A stretch of 64,000 nt of DNA from Zea mays. Its lineage: Eukaryota; Streptophyta; Magnoliopsida; Poales; Poaceae. The DNA is taken from contig NC_050097.1 in the NCBI RefSeq assembly GCF_902167145.1, forward strand, positions 145,725,982 to 145,789,981. Reading direction: 5' to 3'. Below are positions 8,348-20,674 of the stretch, piece by piece (position 1 is the first letter of the stretch; the number at the start of each line of letters is the position of its first letter). The translations under genes were made by a program, and so were the position numbers. A model generated the notes under the pieces. It saw only the letters and a program-made list of their open reading frames with translations. It was not told the origin of the DNA and searched no databases.

Positions 8348-11300
8348 AAGGTGCAAGTGAGGCAGGGCAGGCTGAACTTCACCACCATGGCTGATATTCC
8401 AGAGGGAGCACCCGTCATGACTGGTATCTTTACAATTTTGAATTATCCTGCTATTATTCTATTTGATTCTGGTGCATCGCATAGTTTTATCAGTGCCAAA
8501 TTTAGTGCCAAGTGCCAATTACCTTTTCACCACACCCATGGAGGTATCACAATTTCAACACCAGGAGGCAGGGTTGCCACTTACCAAATTAACAAGAATG
8601 TGCCTATAAAGTTTGGTAGTCTGATAATTAAAACCAACCTCCTCATTTTGGGGTTGGACAGTGTGGATATCATATTGGGAACTGACTGGTTGACCAAACA
8701 TCAGGCTGTGATTGATATTGCAGCCAGGGCCATTGAGGTGCACTCACCAACTTGTGGTGAAACTACACTATATCTGCCTGACCAGGGTTGTACCCGATCT
8801 TGTGCCTTTGTTATGTTAGAATCCCCAGTGGAAAAGATCCCAGTGATCTGTGATTACCCAGATGTTTTCCCAGATGAATTGCCAGGGATGCCACCTGACC
8901 GAGACATTGAGTTCGCAATTGAGTTGCAACCCGGGACTGCTCCTATCTCCAAAAGACCCTATAGGATGCCTCCCGCGGAATTGGCAGAATTGAAGAAGCA
9001 ATTGCAAGAGTTGTTGGACAAGGGGTTTATTCGTCCAAGTACTTCACCATGGGGATGTCCAGCTTTATTTGTAAAGAAAAAGGATGAGAGTTTGAGGATG
9101 TGTGTTGACTACCGCCTTCTCAATGCGGTAACTATCAAGAACAAATATCCACTGCCCCGTATTGATGTTCTGTTTGATCAGTTGGTAGGAGCCAAGGTAT
9201 TCTCCAAGATAGACCTTCGCTCAGGTTACCATCAAATCAAGATCCGTGCCAGTGATATTCCCAAGACGGCCTTTTCTACCAGATATGGGCTGTATGAGTT
9301 TTTGGTGATGTCTTTCGGGCTGACCAATGCCCCGGCTTATTTCATGTACTTGATGAACTCAGTATTCATGCCAGAGTTAGACAAGTTTGTGGTCGTTTTC
9401 ATTGATGACATTCTGGTTTATTCCAAGAATGAAGCTGAGCACACTAAACATTTGCATACTGTACTTCAGAGACTCCGTGACCATCAGTTGTATGCTAAGT
9501 TGTCTAAGTGTGAGTTCTGGCTGAAGGAAATCAAATTCTTGGGTCACACAATTTCTCAGGATGGGATATCAGTTGATCCTGAAAAGGTGCAGGAGGTAAT
9601 GAATTGGAAACCCCCGACTACAGTGAGGCAAATTTGAAGTTTTCTGGGTTTGGCAGGGTATTATCGATGATTTATTCCGGATTTCTCCAGGATTGCCAAA
9701 CCAATGACTGAACTGTTGAAGAAGGGAGTCAAATTTGAGTGGAGCCAAAAGTGTGAAGATGCCTTTCACACTTTGAGACAACATTTGACAACAGCCCTAG
9801 TGCTGGCTCAACCAGATAACACCAAGCCGTTTGAAGTTTATTGTGATGCTTCTGGTACGGGATTGGGGTGTGTCTTGATGCAAGAGAACAGAGTGATTGC
9901 TTATGCTTCCCGAGCACTCAGGCCCCATGAGCAGAACTACCCTACGCATGATCTGGAGTTGGCAGCTGTGGTTCATGCTCTCAAGATATGGAGACACTAC
10001 CTGATGGGAGCTCACTGTAACATCTACACGGATCACAAGAGTCTCAAATACATCTTCACTCAGGCAGATCTGAACATGAGGCAAAGGAGATGGCTAGAGT
10101 TAATCAAGGACTACGATTTGGAAGTGCATTACCATCCGGGCAAAGCAAATGTTGTGGCAGATGCCTTGAGCAGAAAGGCCCAGTGCAATTGTATGAACAT
10201 GGATGCAAGAGTCACCACCCTGTGCGATGAGTTGTGCAAGCTGAACCTGGAAGTTGTTCCTTCCGGTGGATTAAGTTATATCTCGGTGGAACCCACGTTG
10301 CAAGAGCAAATAGTAAGGGCAAAGATTGAGGATAAGGGTGTTCAAATAATTAAGGAAATGGTCAAACAAAAGGCAAAGAAATACAAGTGTTTCCATCAGG
10401 ACAGCAAGGGAATTCTATGGTTTGAAGATCGATTGGTTGTTCCCAAGGACCCTGAGCTCAGAAAGAAGATACTGGATGAAGCTCACCTTTCCAAATTCTC
10501 CATGCACCCTGGTAGTAACAAAATGTACCATGACCTCAGATCTTTATATTGGTGGACCAGAATGAAGAGGGAAATTGCCAAGTACATATCCGAGTGCGAT
10601 ACCTGTCAGAGAATCAAGGCTAGTCATTTGAAGGCAGCAGGCCCTTTGCAGCCCCTTCCCATACCATCTTGGAAATGGGAGGACATTTGCATGGACTTCA
10701 TAGTGGGATTGCCCAATACCTCCAGGCACCATGATTCGATTTGGGTTATTGTGGACAGATTGACCAAGACCGCTCATTTCTTGCCCGTACATACCACCCA
10801 CAGGACGGAGAAGTATGCGGAAATCTACATTGACCAGATAATTCGTTTGCATGGAATACCAAGGACTATAGTGTCAGACAGAGGAGCACCGTCTGTGGCA
10901 CGATTTTTGGAGCAATTGCAGGAATCACTTGGGACCCAGGTTATACGAAGCTCAGCATACCATCCCCAAACAGATGGTCAGACAGAAAGGGTAAATCAGA
11001 TTTTGGAAGACATGTTGCGAGCATGTGCACTACACTATGGGAAGGATTGGGACAAGTGTCTTTCCTTGGCTGAGTTTTCCTATAATAACAGCTATCAGTC
11101 CAGTCTGAAGATGGCACCTTTTGAATCTTTATATGGGAGAAGGTGTAGGACCCCATTGAATTGGTCTCAAGCAGGAGAGAGGGAAATTTTTGGGCCCGAT
11201 TTGGTACTTGAAGCAGAAGCAAAGGTCAGAATTATCAAGAAGAACCTAGAAGCTGCTCAGGCCAGGCAAAAGAGCTATCATGACAAGAGGCGGAAGCCTC

Positions 11301-11746
11301 TACAGTTTGAGGTGGGAGATCATGTCTATCTTAAGGTATCACCAACCAAGGGTGTCCAGAGATTCGGGATCAAGGGCAAGTTAGCCCCTCGCTACATTGG
11401 ACCCTATGAGATCAAGGCAAGTTGTGGACCCGTAGCTTACCAATTGGAATTGCCACCCCACATGTCAGCAGTTCACAATGTGTTCCATGTATCTCAGCTG
11501 CGGAAATGTGTTCGTCTACCCACTGAAGTGCTACCGGAACCGGACATTGAGATAGAACCAGACTTGTCCTACCAAGAGTACCCCGTCAAGGTATTGGATC
11601 AGAAGGAGAGATCAACTCTGGCAAGATCAATCAGAATGTATAAGGTTCAGTGGAGTCACCATTCAGCAAAAGAAGCTACATGGGAGACGGAGGATTTTCT
11701 ACGCTCTCGCTTCCCCGACTTTCTGCCCAAAGGAGTCGGTATGTAA
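8348..11746 (+). pseudogene. pol: Element B Pol: protease, RT, RNase H, integrase, chromodomain (two nonsense codons)
   Basis: One frame continuous with gag. The domains are aspartic protease ([10 protein letters not shown], near 8458-8490), reverse transcriptase ([15 protein letters not shown]; catalytic FIDD at about 9398-9409), RNase H ([22 protein letters not shown]), integrase with HHCC finger (CDTCQRIKA), catalytic core ([27 protein letters not shown]), GPY/F-like region (GPYEIKA) and a C-terminal chromodomain (YKVQWSHHSAKEATWE). Two TGA stops at 9635-9637 and 9668-9670 fall at the end of RT, where relatives have arginine. Both fit CGA-to-TGA changes, as expected from deamination of methylated CpG. 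Otherwise the frame is open, agreeing with a recent insertion. Ends TAA 11744-11746. Confidence 0.93.
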
Positions 11747-11983
11747 CCCCAAAAACCCAACCCCCACCTGCCCTTTGAATTCCATTATAAGAAAAACTTA
11801 GATAACAAGGATAGTCTAAGTTGTGGATTTAACTTAAGAAGGGCTTCCTTCTGAAGTTGCAAAGAGGATTACATTCGAAGAGCAGTTAATAAGTGAAACT
11901 TGAGCGTAAAGGAAGAGTAGCACTAACACACCTTCAAGCACCCCCAAGGGATTCTACCTGAAATCTCGGGACGAGATTCCTTT
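11747..11983 (+). other. Element B 3' untranslated region
   Basis: It contains the CTCG-GGA-CGAG inverted repeat at 11965-11975 just before the polypurine tract. Equivalent motifs occur before the PPT of A, C, D and F. Confidence 0.6.
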
Positions 11984-11996
11984 AAGGGGGGGAGGG
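11984..11996 (+). other. Element B polypurine tract
   Basis: AAGGGGGGGAGGG directly precedes the 3' LTR start at 11998 and would prime plus-strand synthesis. Confidence 0.85.
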
Positions 11997-11997
11997 C

Positions 11998-14900
11998 TGT
12001 AACACCCCAGGTGTTACCATGGCTAGAGCACATCTTGGTACTGAGGACTGAGAATTTTATGTGGTAAAGGCTTAGGGCAACACATAGGAACTTTGGAGAT
12101 CATGTACCAATCAAGTTGCCAATGACCTAAGAAGCATTACCCTAATCCCTGCTCACTTACTACCTTGGATAAGAGGGGAGAAGAACCCTAGACCTCTTTT
12201 TAAACCCTATCTTCCAAAACCCTAAGTAAGGGGGGGGAAGGGTGAACAAATGTGCAAACATGGGTAATCTTTACCCAAACCCTAAGCAACCTTATAACCA
12301 GCAATTAGGGGAGAGAAATAATGCAAAAAGACCCCTGGAGAAACCCCATTTCAAATCTCCAAGTGGAGAGAGAGCTAGAGCCCTTTATTTCTCTCTAAGT
12401 CCATTTTTAACCCTAGTTTAAGGATCAAACGTGTTCACCTTGAAGATGGCACCAAAACCACTTGGGTTCTATACCAAAAATGTGGTATACCACCTAAGGC
12501 ACCCCCTGGAAAAAGTGGAGACCGAGACTTGGACGTTTGACAGGGATTGGCATCAGTTTTGTCGCGGGGTGGGCAGTGAGACAAGCCAGATTTGGCGCCC
12601 GTCTATCTCCTGATCTAGGGCGTATCCTCCTTTGGAACTCACACATGTGAGATAGCCCTAGGTGCCAGGAGGAGGTCTGCGCCGGATTCATGGCAAGATT
12701 CGCACGTTTGCGATCTCTGGAGACGTTTGAACAATGGAAGAAACTCACCTCCACGTGTTCGACGCCTTCTGCCCGCGCCAGAGCACGCCCGCGCGCGCTC
12801 CCGCATGCCCAGCGCCGCGCCCGAGCCAAACCAGCGCCGTGGCCCGCGCCCGAGCCTATAAAGCCCTCCCAGGCTTCGGCTACACTCTTCCGCGCACCCT
12901 CAAAACCTCACCGGAGTTTAGCTCGTCGCCGTTTGCCCGTGCGCAGCGAGTCCGCGGCCGCCCAATCCCCCTGTCACCGTAGACCGGCCAGCAGAGCCAT
13001 TCCCAACCTCTTCCAGCCCTCGGGGAAGACTGTGCACACCTCCGTGAAGCTCCCCGAGCGAGGAATCGGAGTTTGCTTCGCCGGAGAGGCCAGTCCACGC
13101 TCGTCGGAGCTCTCAACCCCGCCGGAGTACGTGGACCGGGTAAACCACTCAACCATCCTTCGATTCCTTGAGCACACAGTCGCTACGTTACCCCGTGAAG
13201 CTCACCGTGCCCTTGGATTGAACCAGTTCGCCGTAGTTTGGCCGGTACACTCGCCGCCGACGAGCACACCCGCCTGCGCTCGTGGACCGGGCGATTCCGG
13301 CCATCCCCGACGTCAAGCCGTACCTCGACGTGACCGCCAGAGTCTCCCCGAGCCAACCCCACCCTTCGCCGGACCTCCCTCGCCGCCGGTAAGCCGCGGC
13401 ACCCTTTTCTTTCCCGCTATTACTGTTTCAGTTGGGGGAAGGACTGCGGGTGAGAGGGAAAGAAGGTCGGGGGGTTTTGTGAAATGTCAAAGACACGGGG
13501 GAACAGTGGCGCGAGGGTAGATTTGCGAGGGTTGATTTGGTTTAAACCCAGGGACCCCGGTGTAAACTGTTTTTCCAGGAAACCCTTATTTAATTCTGTT
13601 TTAAAATTGAACAGAGACTTTAAAAAAATTCATAACTTCTGTTTAGTTCATCCAAATTTGGTCAAACCAATTTTGTCAGACCCTAAATAATGTAGCCTAC
13701 TTAAGAAAAATATAAAACCCCCTATGTACTATAGAAAACTTTAAAGCTCTGATTTAATTATAGTTTTGGCCAAAAGCTCAATAATAGAAAGAAAAATAGT
13801 TGTGCTATTTGACTAGGGTTAGGAAAATTTGGAAAAGCTTATATCTACCTACTGACCTGTTTAAAAATGTTGAACCTCTCTGTCCACTCTATTAAGTTAG
13901 TTTTTACCCCTTATTCCATAATATGCTTTAAGATAAGAAAAATAGAAAAAGTAATTTAAACCATGAACCAGAAAGCACCCCTATTTTTGTTAGGATACTT
14001 ATTTAATGTAGTTCACTGGAAAAATATATCATACCCTGGTTTAGTATAAAATAAGTAGGATACCTTTTAAATTAATAAAATAAGGATAACTTAGAAAAAC
14101 CCAACAAAAATAACCCTAAGGCAAAGACACCCCAAACCTTGGGATAACTAATGTTTGGTTATTATGAATAGAGGAAAAATACAAAATCTGTTGTTTGATA
14201 TTTTTCAAATGACAAGTTAGTTATAAGCACCTTTTGGGCATAAAACTTTAGAAAATCACAACTAAATAACCACCAGTTAACTTTCTATGGATTTTGGCAC
14301 AGAGGTTTAGTATTACTGTTAGATCCCAACAAAAATGACCCTTAGGAAGAACCTCAACTCTAATAGTGAGGTGTAGTGTAAAGTGGCCCATTTTACACCA
14401 CCCTTGTTATTTTTGTCTAAAGCATAGCCTTTATAGTTTAAGCCTCAAATTCCTAAAACCAGCTAGGATAGCCAATGGCAACCCACTGCAATTTTTTTAC
14501 AGATTTTTTTTGGAAATTATTAACCCACTGTCATAGTTCAAACCTACACTAAAAACCGTAAGTAGAAATTAAAGAAAGGAAAATAAATACTGGTAATTAG
14601 TGTCCTCCTAAAACCCTTATAGCATTTCCCATTGAAATGTGTAAGGACAATACAAATCCACTATGTTATCCTCAACAAAAATCTAAACCTAGGAGTGATA
14701 AGCCTAAACCACTAAAAGCCCCGTATGACCCAGAAACCCTAAGTTATTCCTTAACTTAGTTTTCTTTTTGCATAATGTTATTAATCCTGCATAATCATAA
14801 CATACATGTTCATTGCATTCGATAGACTGTAATCTTGCTGACGGAGAGTACATCCTCGTGCCGGAGCAAGGAGCTGCTCAGGAGGTAGTCCCAAATCCAG

Positions 14901-16352
14901 CACCAGAGCCTGCACCAGAGGACCTGCCTGCCACTGCTTTGGAAGGCAAGCCCCGGTTTTATGCATAACCGTTTATATATGCTATTTTACTACACTTAAT
15001 GTTTGTAGGCTTGTACTGTGCACTTAAGTGTAGGAGTTGTTTGGAACCCTAGTTGCATGAACTCAGGACTCCTTTTTGAGATGAATACTAGTATACTAGG
15101 TCGAGTAGCTGCTTTATTAATTAGGATCTCGGTAGAAGACTAGTGATTTTTCTAGCACTCGCGCGAGGTCAGGAATTGGTTGTACCCACTTTTATATCAT
15201 CATGATTCTAGTTGTGGACAACAATCCATGGGGATTGGTTGTCCACGGGATAAAAATTGGAATAAGGATTAAGGTGTGGTACCGTGAGTCAAGCGTTTGA
15301 ACGTACTAAGCACATGCCGAGAAATATGGTAAATCGGTAAGCCTAGTACCTGATTGAACCTGCCAGCGGACATATCCCCTCACGCGACCTGAGACGTGGT
15401 CTCCCATTCCGGTTATGGTGGGTACAAGTGCGGTCACTGCACGACGGCCAGTCGGGGTCAGTGAGGCATTGTACGCCAAGGCGGTGAGCCCTGATCTGCT
15501 GCTAGGGAATCGATGGAGACGGTTGATGTGTGTGGGGACGGAGTACCTCGCCACGTCGTGTGTTTAGGTTTACCTTGCAAGGTTTTAAAAACTCGATTCG
15601 AATCGTCTGCTTCTCGCAGCTAATGAGACTGCTTGATCCATGCTGCTACATTGAGTAACAAGTGGAACTGTGTTGAGATGATACAAAATGTTGATTGCTA
15701 AAAATGCTTGCTACTATGTATGAGTAGATAGTACACTTTTAGCCTTAAGAGAGTCACACTTAATTTTGACAAAGTTAAAATCTTGATTGAGAAACTCAGC
15801 TAGTGCTTTTGGCAACCAAACCCCACAGCCAAACAGCTGCATGTCTAGAGGTAGAGGAGTAGACTCCTCACGCCGGGTAAGTCTAGCTGAGTATTAGTAT
15901 ACTCAGCCTTGCTTGTGGCATAATTTTACAGGTTCTCTGGAGGACATGGTTGCTGGAGTGACTTGGCCGTCCACCTTACCACCGGGTTGGACTGTCGAGT
16001 GGGACCCCGCCTCGTTTGAGGAGGAGCATGAGGAGTGATGGGACAGGCTTCCCCATCTCTCTGTTTATTTACCATAGTTTATTTCCGCTGCACTTCGAAC
16101 AATGATGGTTACTTTTGCAAAAACTCCGATGATGATGATGTAATAATCTAATACTCTCACATGCATGGTTTTATGCTTTATTGTATTTGCTCTGTGACTC
16201 ACCATCGAGTGAGATTGTGGTACTTGATCCTGTCAGTGGCCGTGTCGGACTAGATCCGAGGGATTGACGGGTTATTCCCATTTAAGTGTGGTCTAGCCTC
16301 TAAGGCGGGGCTTAGGCACTTAAGTCGGAATAATTCGGGCAGTTCCGCCACA
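11998..16352 (+). repeat. Element B 3' LTR
   Basis: It is 4355 bp and aligns end to end with the 5' LTR. TATA box at 12857-12864. Notable differences include a short replacement near 12640 (CTCACACATGTG against AAGATTCGCACGTG in the 5' copy). Confidence 0.95.
14826..16038 (+). CDS. Spliced LTR-embedded small ORF of element B (3' LTR copy)
   Basis: Exons 14826-14945 and 15932-16038 correspond exactly to 4218-4337 and 5324-5430. The GC donor, acceptor, frame and stop are all kept. Two base differences in the exons both change an amino acid (Asp to Asn in the first exon, Ile to Phe in the second), so this pair gives no sign of purifying selection. Transcripts starting in the 3' LTR would carry this copy into flanking DNA. 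Confidence 0.4.
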
Positions 16353-16357
16353 CCCTG
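16353..16357 (+). repeat. Target-site duplication of element B, right copy (CCCTG)
   Basis: Matches 1381-1385. Confidence 0.95.
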
Positions 16358-17670
16358 TCTGTTAGCGAGTACAGGGACAAATTTCTGCAGCTGTCACGTT
16401 ACGCCCCATAAGATGTCAACACGGATGCTATGAGGCAGTACCATTTTCTAAGAGGATTGGTTGACCCCCTTCATTACCAGCTGATGAATCACACTTTCCC
16501 CACCTTCTAGCACTTGATCGACAGTGCAATCATGACTGAAAGGAAGCACCGAGAGATGGAGGACTGGAAACACAAGATTGGTGGATCTCAGGCCGAGAGT
16601 AGCAGTCGTCCCCGCTACTCAGGCAACCCACCCCAGCAATTCAAGCAAGGTCACCAGCATCAGCATCAGCGCTAGCACTAGTACCAAAGGCAGTTTCCTC
16701 AGCAGCCGCAGCAGTACTGTCAGAACACCCAACCTGGAGGAAATCAGTACCAGCGTCAGAATAACCAGGCAGCTTGCTTTCCTACCCCAGCAACTAACAA
16801 GAATGGCCAAGCAGCTCTAGTGCATGTAGGAGGTCGTGCATGCTTCTACTATGGAGAACAAAACCACTAGGCGAAGAACTGTCCAAAGAAAGCAGCTCAG
16901 CAGCCGCCAACAGTCAATACCCCAGCAAGACAAGGAGCACCACATCAAGCACCAGGAGGCCGTGATCAGGCCTACAACCGTGGAAAGGTGAACCACCAGG
17001 AGGCCGAAGCAATCCAAGATGCTCAGGACGTGGCAGTAGGTATGTTTCCAGTCGAATCCTACCCAGCAAAAGTATTATTTGATACTGGTGCCACACATTC
17101 TTTTGTTTCTACATCTTGGGTAGAAGCACATAACATCCCCATAGAACCAATGATTCCACCTTTAAGAGTTAATTCAGTTGGGGGAAAAGTTCAATTCGAT
17201 AGGATTTGTCTGAATTTAAGGATTGAAATAAGGGGGATAGACTTCCCTGCTAACCTAGTAGTAATGGGAACTCAAGGGTTAGATGTAATCCTAGGGATGA
17301 ATTGGCTACACATAAATCAAGCCACTGTCAGTTGTGACCAGAGAATAGTTAAGTTGGTGTCCCCATCCGGAAAGGAAGTAGTAACTAAGCTGTACTTGCC
17401 TGAACTAGAAGAAGGAGCCTGTCACCATTTATCAGTAGATGACAAAGAGTCTAGTCCGATTGAGGCACTTAGAATTATGTCGGAATTCCTCGACGTGTTC
17501 CCTGAAGAGTTACCAGGTATGCCACCAGAAAGGAAGGTTGAATTTGCCATAGAGCTTATCCCAGGCAGCGCCCCTATCTCCAAGAGAGCCTATCGAGTGT
17601 CTGGACCAGAGTTGGTGGAACTCAAGAAGCAAATTGATGAGTTGTTAGAAAGGCTACATCAGACCAAGTA
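16358..17670 (+). pseudogene. gag-pol: Element A gag C-terminal half and protease
   Basis: The frame continues gag from 1385 with SVSEYRDKFLQLSRYAP, then a TAA near 16409 and further TAG codons. The zinc knuckle near 16841 is damaged: CFYYGEQNH followed by TAG, where the family has a second Cys and an aromatic residue. The protease signature LFDTGATHSF lies near 17075-17105, followed by the D-V-I-L-G-M-N-W-L motif and the start of RT (PISKRAYR). The frame breaks near 17665 where RT shifts by one base. In this lineage Gag and Pol are usually one frame, as seen here. Confidence 0.85.
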
Positions 17671-20355
17671 CCTTACCTTGGGCAGCCCCAGTTCTATTTG
17701 TGGAGAAGAAGGATGGTACGAAGAGGATGTGCATTGATTATAGAGCTTTGAATGAAGTCACTGTCAAGAACAAGTACCCTCTGCCCCGAATCGAGGACCT
17801 ATTTGATCAGCTGAAGGTCGCCAATGTGTTCTCAAAGATAGATATGAGGTTAGGTTACCATCAGCTCATGATCCGACCTACAGATATACCGAAGACATCA
17901 TTCATCACCAAGTATGGACTATATGAGTTCATGGTTATGTCGTTCGGTTTGACGAATGTGCCAGCTTACTTCATGTACCTGATGAACAATGTGTTCATGG
18001 ACTACCTCGACACGTTCATAGTGGTGTTAATTGATGATATTCTTGTATATTACCAGAATGAGCAAGAGCATGAGGAACATTTGAGGAAAGTACTTCAGAG
18101 GCTACAAGATTGCCAGTTGTACACCAAACTTAGCAAGTGCAAGTTCTGGATCAGCGAAGTTCTGTTCTTGGGTCATATTATAAACCGAGATGGACTAGCT
18201 GTGGATCCAAAGAAGGTAGCACTGATTCTAGACTGGGAAGCACCAAAAGATGTCCGAGGAATTAAGAGTTTCATTGGAATGGCCGGTTACTATAGACGTT
18301 TCATTGAAGGTTTCTCCAAGATTGCCAGGCCAATGACAACCTTGCTAGAAAAGAAGGTTGAGCTCAAGTGAACCCCAGCGTGCCAAGAATCATTTGAGAT
18401 GTTGAAGCAGAAGTTGACAACAGCGCCGGTATTGGTTCTGCCAGATGTTCACAAGCCATTCTCAGTATATTGTGATGCTTCGTACACCAGACTAGGATGT
18501 GTGTTAATGCAGGAAGGGAGAGTAGTCGCATACTCGTCTCGCCAGTTGAAAGTTCACGAGAAAATTACCCCACTCATGATCTAGAGTTAGCAGCAGTGGT
18601 TCATGCACTGAAGACCTGTAGGCACTATATGGGCAGAAGTGTGATATCTACATGGATCACAAGAGCCTCAAGTACATATTCACTTAGTCAGAGTTAAACA
18701 TGAGGCAGCGAAGATGGTTAAAATTGATCAAAGACTATGAGCTGGAGATCCATTATTGCCCAGGCAAAGCAAATGTGGTTGCAGATGCTCTTAGCAGAAA
18801 GAGTCAAGTTAATATGTTAGACGCTCACCCGATGCCATTCGAGCTAGCAAAGGAATTCGACAGGCTGAGTCTCGGATTTCTGAACAACACTCAAGGAGTG
18901 ATAGTCGAGTTGGAACCCACTCTGAAGCAAGATATTAGGAAGGGAAAAAAGGATGATGAGAAGATCAACGAGATCCAGCAATGAATCATAGATGGGAAAG
19001 GTCCAGATTTCCGTGAAGATGTAGAAGGAGTGATATGGTTCAAGGATAGGTTGTGCGTTCCCGACATCAAATTGATTCAGGAACTGATTCTCAAGGAAGC
19101 TCATGAGACAGCATATTCTATACACCTTGGTAGCGAGAAAATGTACCAAGACCTAAAGAATATATTCTGGTGGTACGGTATGAAAAGAGAGATAGCAGAG
19201 TATGTGGCCAGATGCGATAGTTGTCAGAGGATCAAGGCAGAACATCAGAGGCCCACAGGTTTGTTGCAGCCATTACAGATTCCTCAGTAGAAATGGGATG
19301 AGATTGAGATGGACTTTATAGTCGGTCTGCCCCGCACTCGAGCTGGTTATGACTCCATCTGGGTAGTAGAGGACCATTTAACGAAGACGACCCATTTCAA
19401 ACCAGTCAAGACCACCTATAACGTGTAGTGTTGGTAGAATTATACATGTCTCGGATTGTGTGCTTGCATGGCATTCTAAAGAAGATAGTATCGGACAGAG
19501 GCACCTAGTTTACTTCTCATTTTTGGCAGCAGTTGCATGAAGCTTTGGGCACACACTTGAAGTTCAGTTCAACTTATCACCCATAGACAGATGGTCAGAC
19601 TGAGAGAACCAACCAGATTCTTGAGGATATGTTGAGAGCTGGTACTTTACAAGACAAGTTAGGTTGGGACAAGAGGATACCATATGCAGAATTCTCCTAC
19701 AACAACAGCTATCAAGCCATTCTGAAGATGTCACCATTCCAAGCACTGTATGGGAGGAATTGGAGAACCCCGTTGCATTGGGACCAACCATGAGAAAGGC
19801 AGGTGTTCAGCCCAGATATTCTACTTGAAGCTGAAGAGAATATCAGAATGGTCCGAGAGAATCTGAAGACAACGCAGTCAAGATAGCGAAGCCATGCTGA
19901 CACCCGAAGGAGAGAACTGAGTTTTGAAGTGGGAGACCATGTCTACTTGAAAGTGTCACCCATCAGAGGAATCAAAAGGTTTGGAGTCAAAGGCAAGCTA
20001 GGACCCCGATATATCGGGTCGTACCAGATTCAAGCAAGACGTGGAGAAGTGGCATATCAACTCGGCTTACGAGAGAATCTGTCCACCATGCACGATGTGT
20101 TTAACGTGTCTCAGTTAAAGAAATGCTTGCGAGTACCAGAAGAGCAGTTGCCAATGGAAGACCTCGAAGTTCAAGAAGATCTGACGTATATTGAGAAGCC
20201 AACTCAAATTCTGGACAACAGATCGGGTCACACGAAGGAGCACTATCCGGATGTGCAAAGTCAAGTGGGGTCACCACTCAGAAGAAGAAGCAACCTGGGA
20301 AAAAGAAGACGATCTGAGAGCCAAATACCCTGAACTCTTTGCTAGCCAGCCCTGA
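17671..20355 (+). pseudogene. pol: Element A Pol: RT, RNase H, integrase, chromodomain (many lesions)
   Basis: RT continues in a shifted frame at 17700 ([20 protein letters not shown]) with a catalytic IDD near 18034. A TGA at 18369-18371 follows. RNase H ([17 protein letters not shown]) breaks by frameshift near 18560. DALSRK is near 18785. The integrase finger CDSCQRIKAEHQRP is near 19215-19255, and stops follow at 19288 and in the catalytic core. The GPY/F-like segment and chromodomain remnant lie at 19929-20330. It is related to elements C and D but is a separate lineage copy. It is clearly non-functional. Confidence 0.85.
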
Positions 20356-20391
20356 ATCTCAAGGGCGATATTCTTTTAAGGGGTATAGGTC

Positions 20392-20674
20392 TGTAACACC
20401 CTGAATTTGAGGGTATAAAATTTCTTGCTAATTACCAACCAAATTTAGGTGTTACTCTTCTATCTATCTCTCTAGTCTCACTATCCCCTTTTCTTTTTGT
20501 AGAATTAGTTTAATTAGGGAGGGATTATTTATTTTATTTTGTCCAAACCATATGAGTCATGAAATGTTGCATCATATTGAGCTCCAAATATTCTTTGAAT
20601 TGTTGCACATGTTTGATTTGGTTTGAATTTGGAACTTGATTTGAATTTGAATTGAAAACCCGAGGCAAATCAAA
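20392..20674 (+). repeat. Element A 3' LTR, first part
   Basis: TGTAACACCCTG at 20392 follows an AAGGGG-type purine tract and the CTC-AAGGGC-GAT motif at 20358-20369. The first about 80 bp resemble the LTR start at 62049. The LTR breaks off near 20674, where protease sequence of element C begins. The exact join could be anywhere within about 15 bp. Confidence 0.7.

Larger units (their letters stand above)
1386..16352 (+). mobile_element. Element B: complete young chromovirus with 4.36-kb LTRs
   Basis: The LTRs are 1386-5743 and 11998-16352, both starting TGTAACACCC and ending CCGCCACA. The flanks carry the CCCTG duplication. Internal order is tRNA-Met-type PBS, extra ORF, gag with zinc knuckle, then protease, RT, RNase H, integrase and chromodomain, then polypurine tract. 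This order and the chromodomain identify a chromovirus, probably Tekay/Del. By eye the LTRs differ at about 27-30 substitutions over 4.35 kb plus a few small indels, so insertion was recent, on the order of a quarter million years at the usual grass LTR rate. LTRs of this size are at the long end for plant gypsy elements. Confidence 0.95.
1..20674 (+). mobile_element. Element A: decayed Tekay/Del-type chromovirus (Ty3/gypsy), hosting element B
   Basis: Gag, protease, RT, RNase H, integrase and chromodomain motifs occur in order on the plus strand. The series is interrupted at 1386-16352 by element B. Reading across the insertion with one copy of the CCCTG duplication removed restores the gag frame, so both halves belong to one element. 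The 5' LTR lies outside the window. The 3' LTR starts at 20392 after a short polypurine tract and breaks off near 20674 where element C begins. Many stops and frameshifts show that A is much older than B. Confidence 0.85.

Noticed and set aside
8555..8743. Short minus-strand frames within B's pol
   Set aside because: Shadows of a strongly supported plus-strand coding region.
12690..13520. 276-codon frame in B's 3' LTR (and 216 codons at 2082-2732 in the 5' LTR)
   Set aside because: GC-rich leader DNA; length differs between the near-identical LTRs because of single changes, no domain recognised, and the frame does not lead into the downstream exon.
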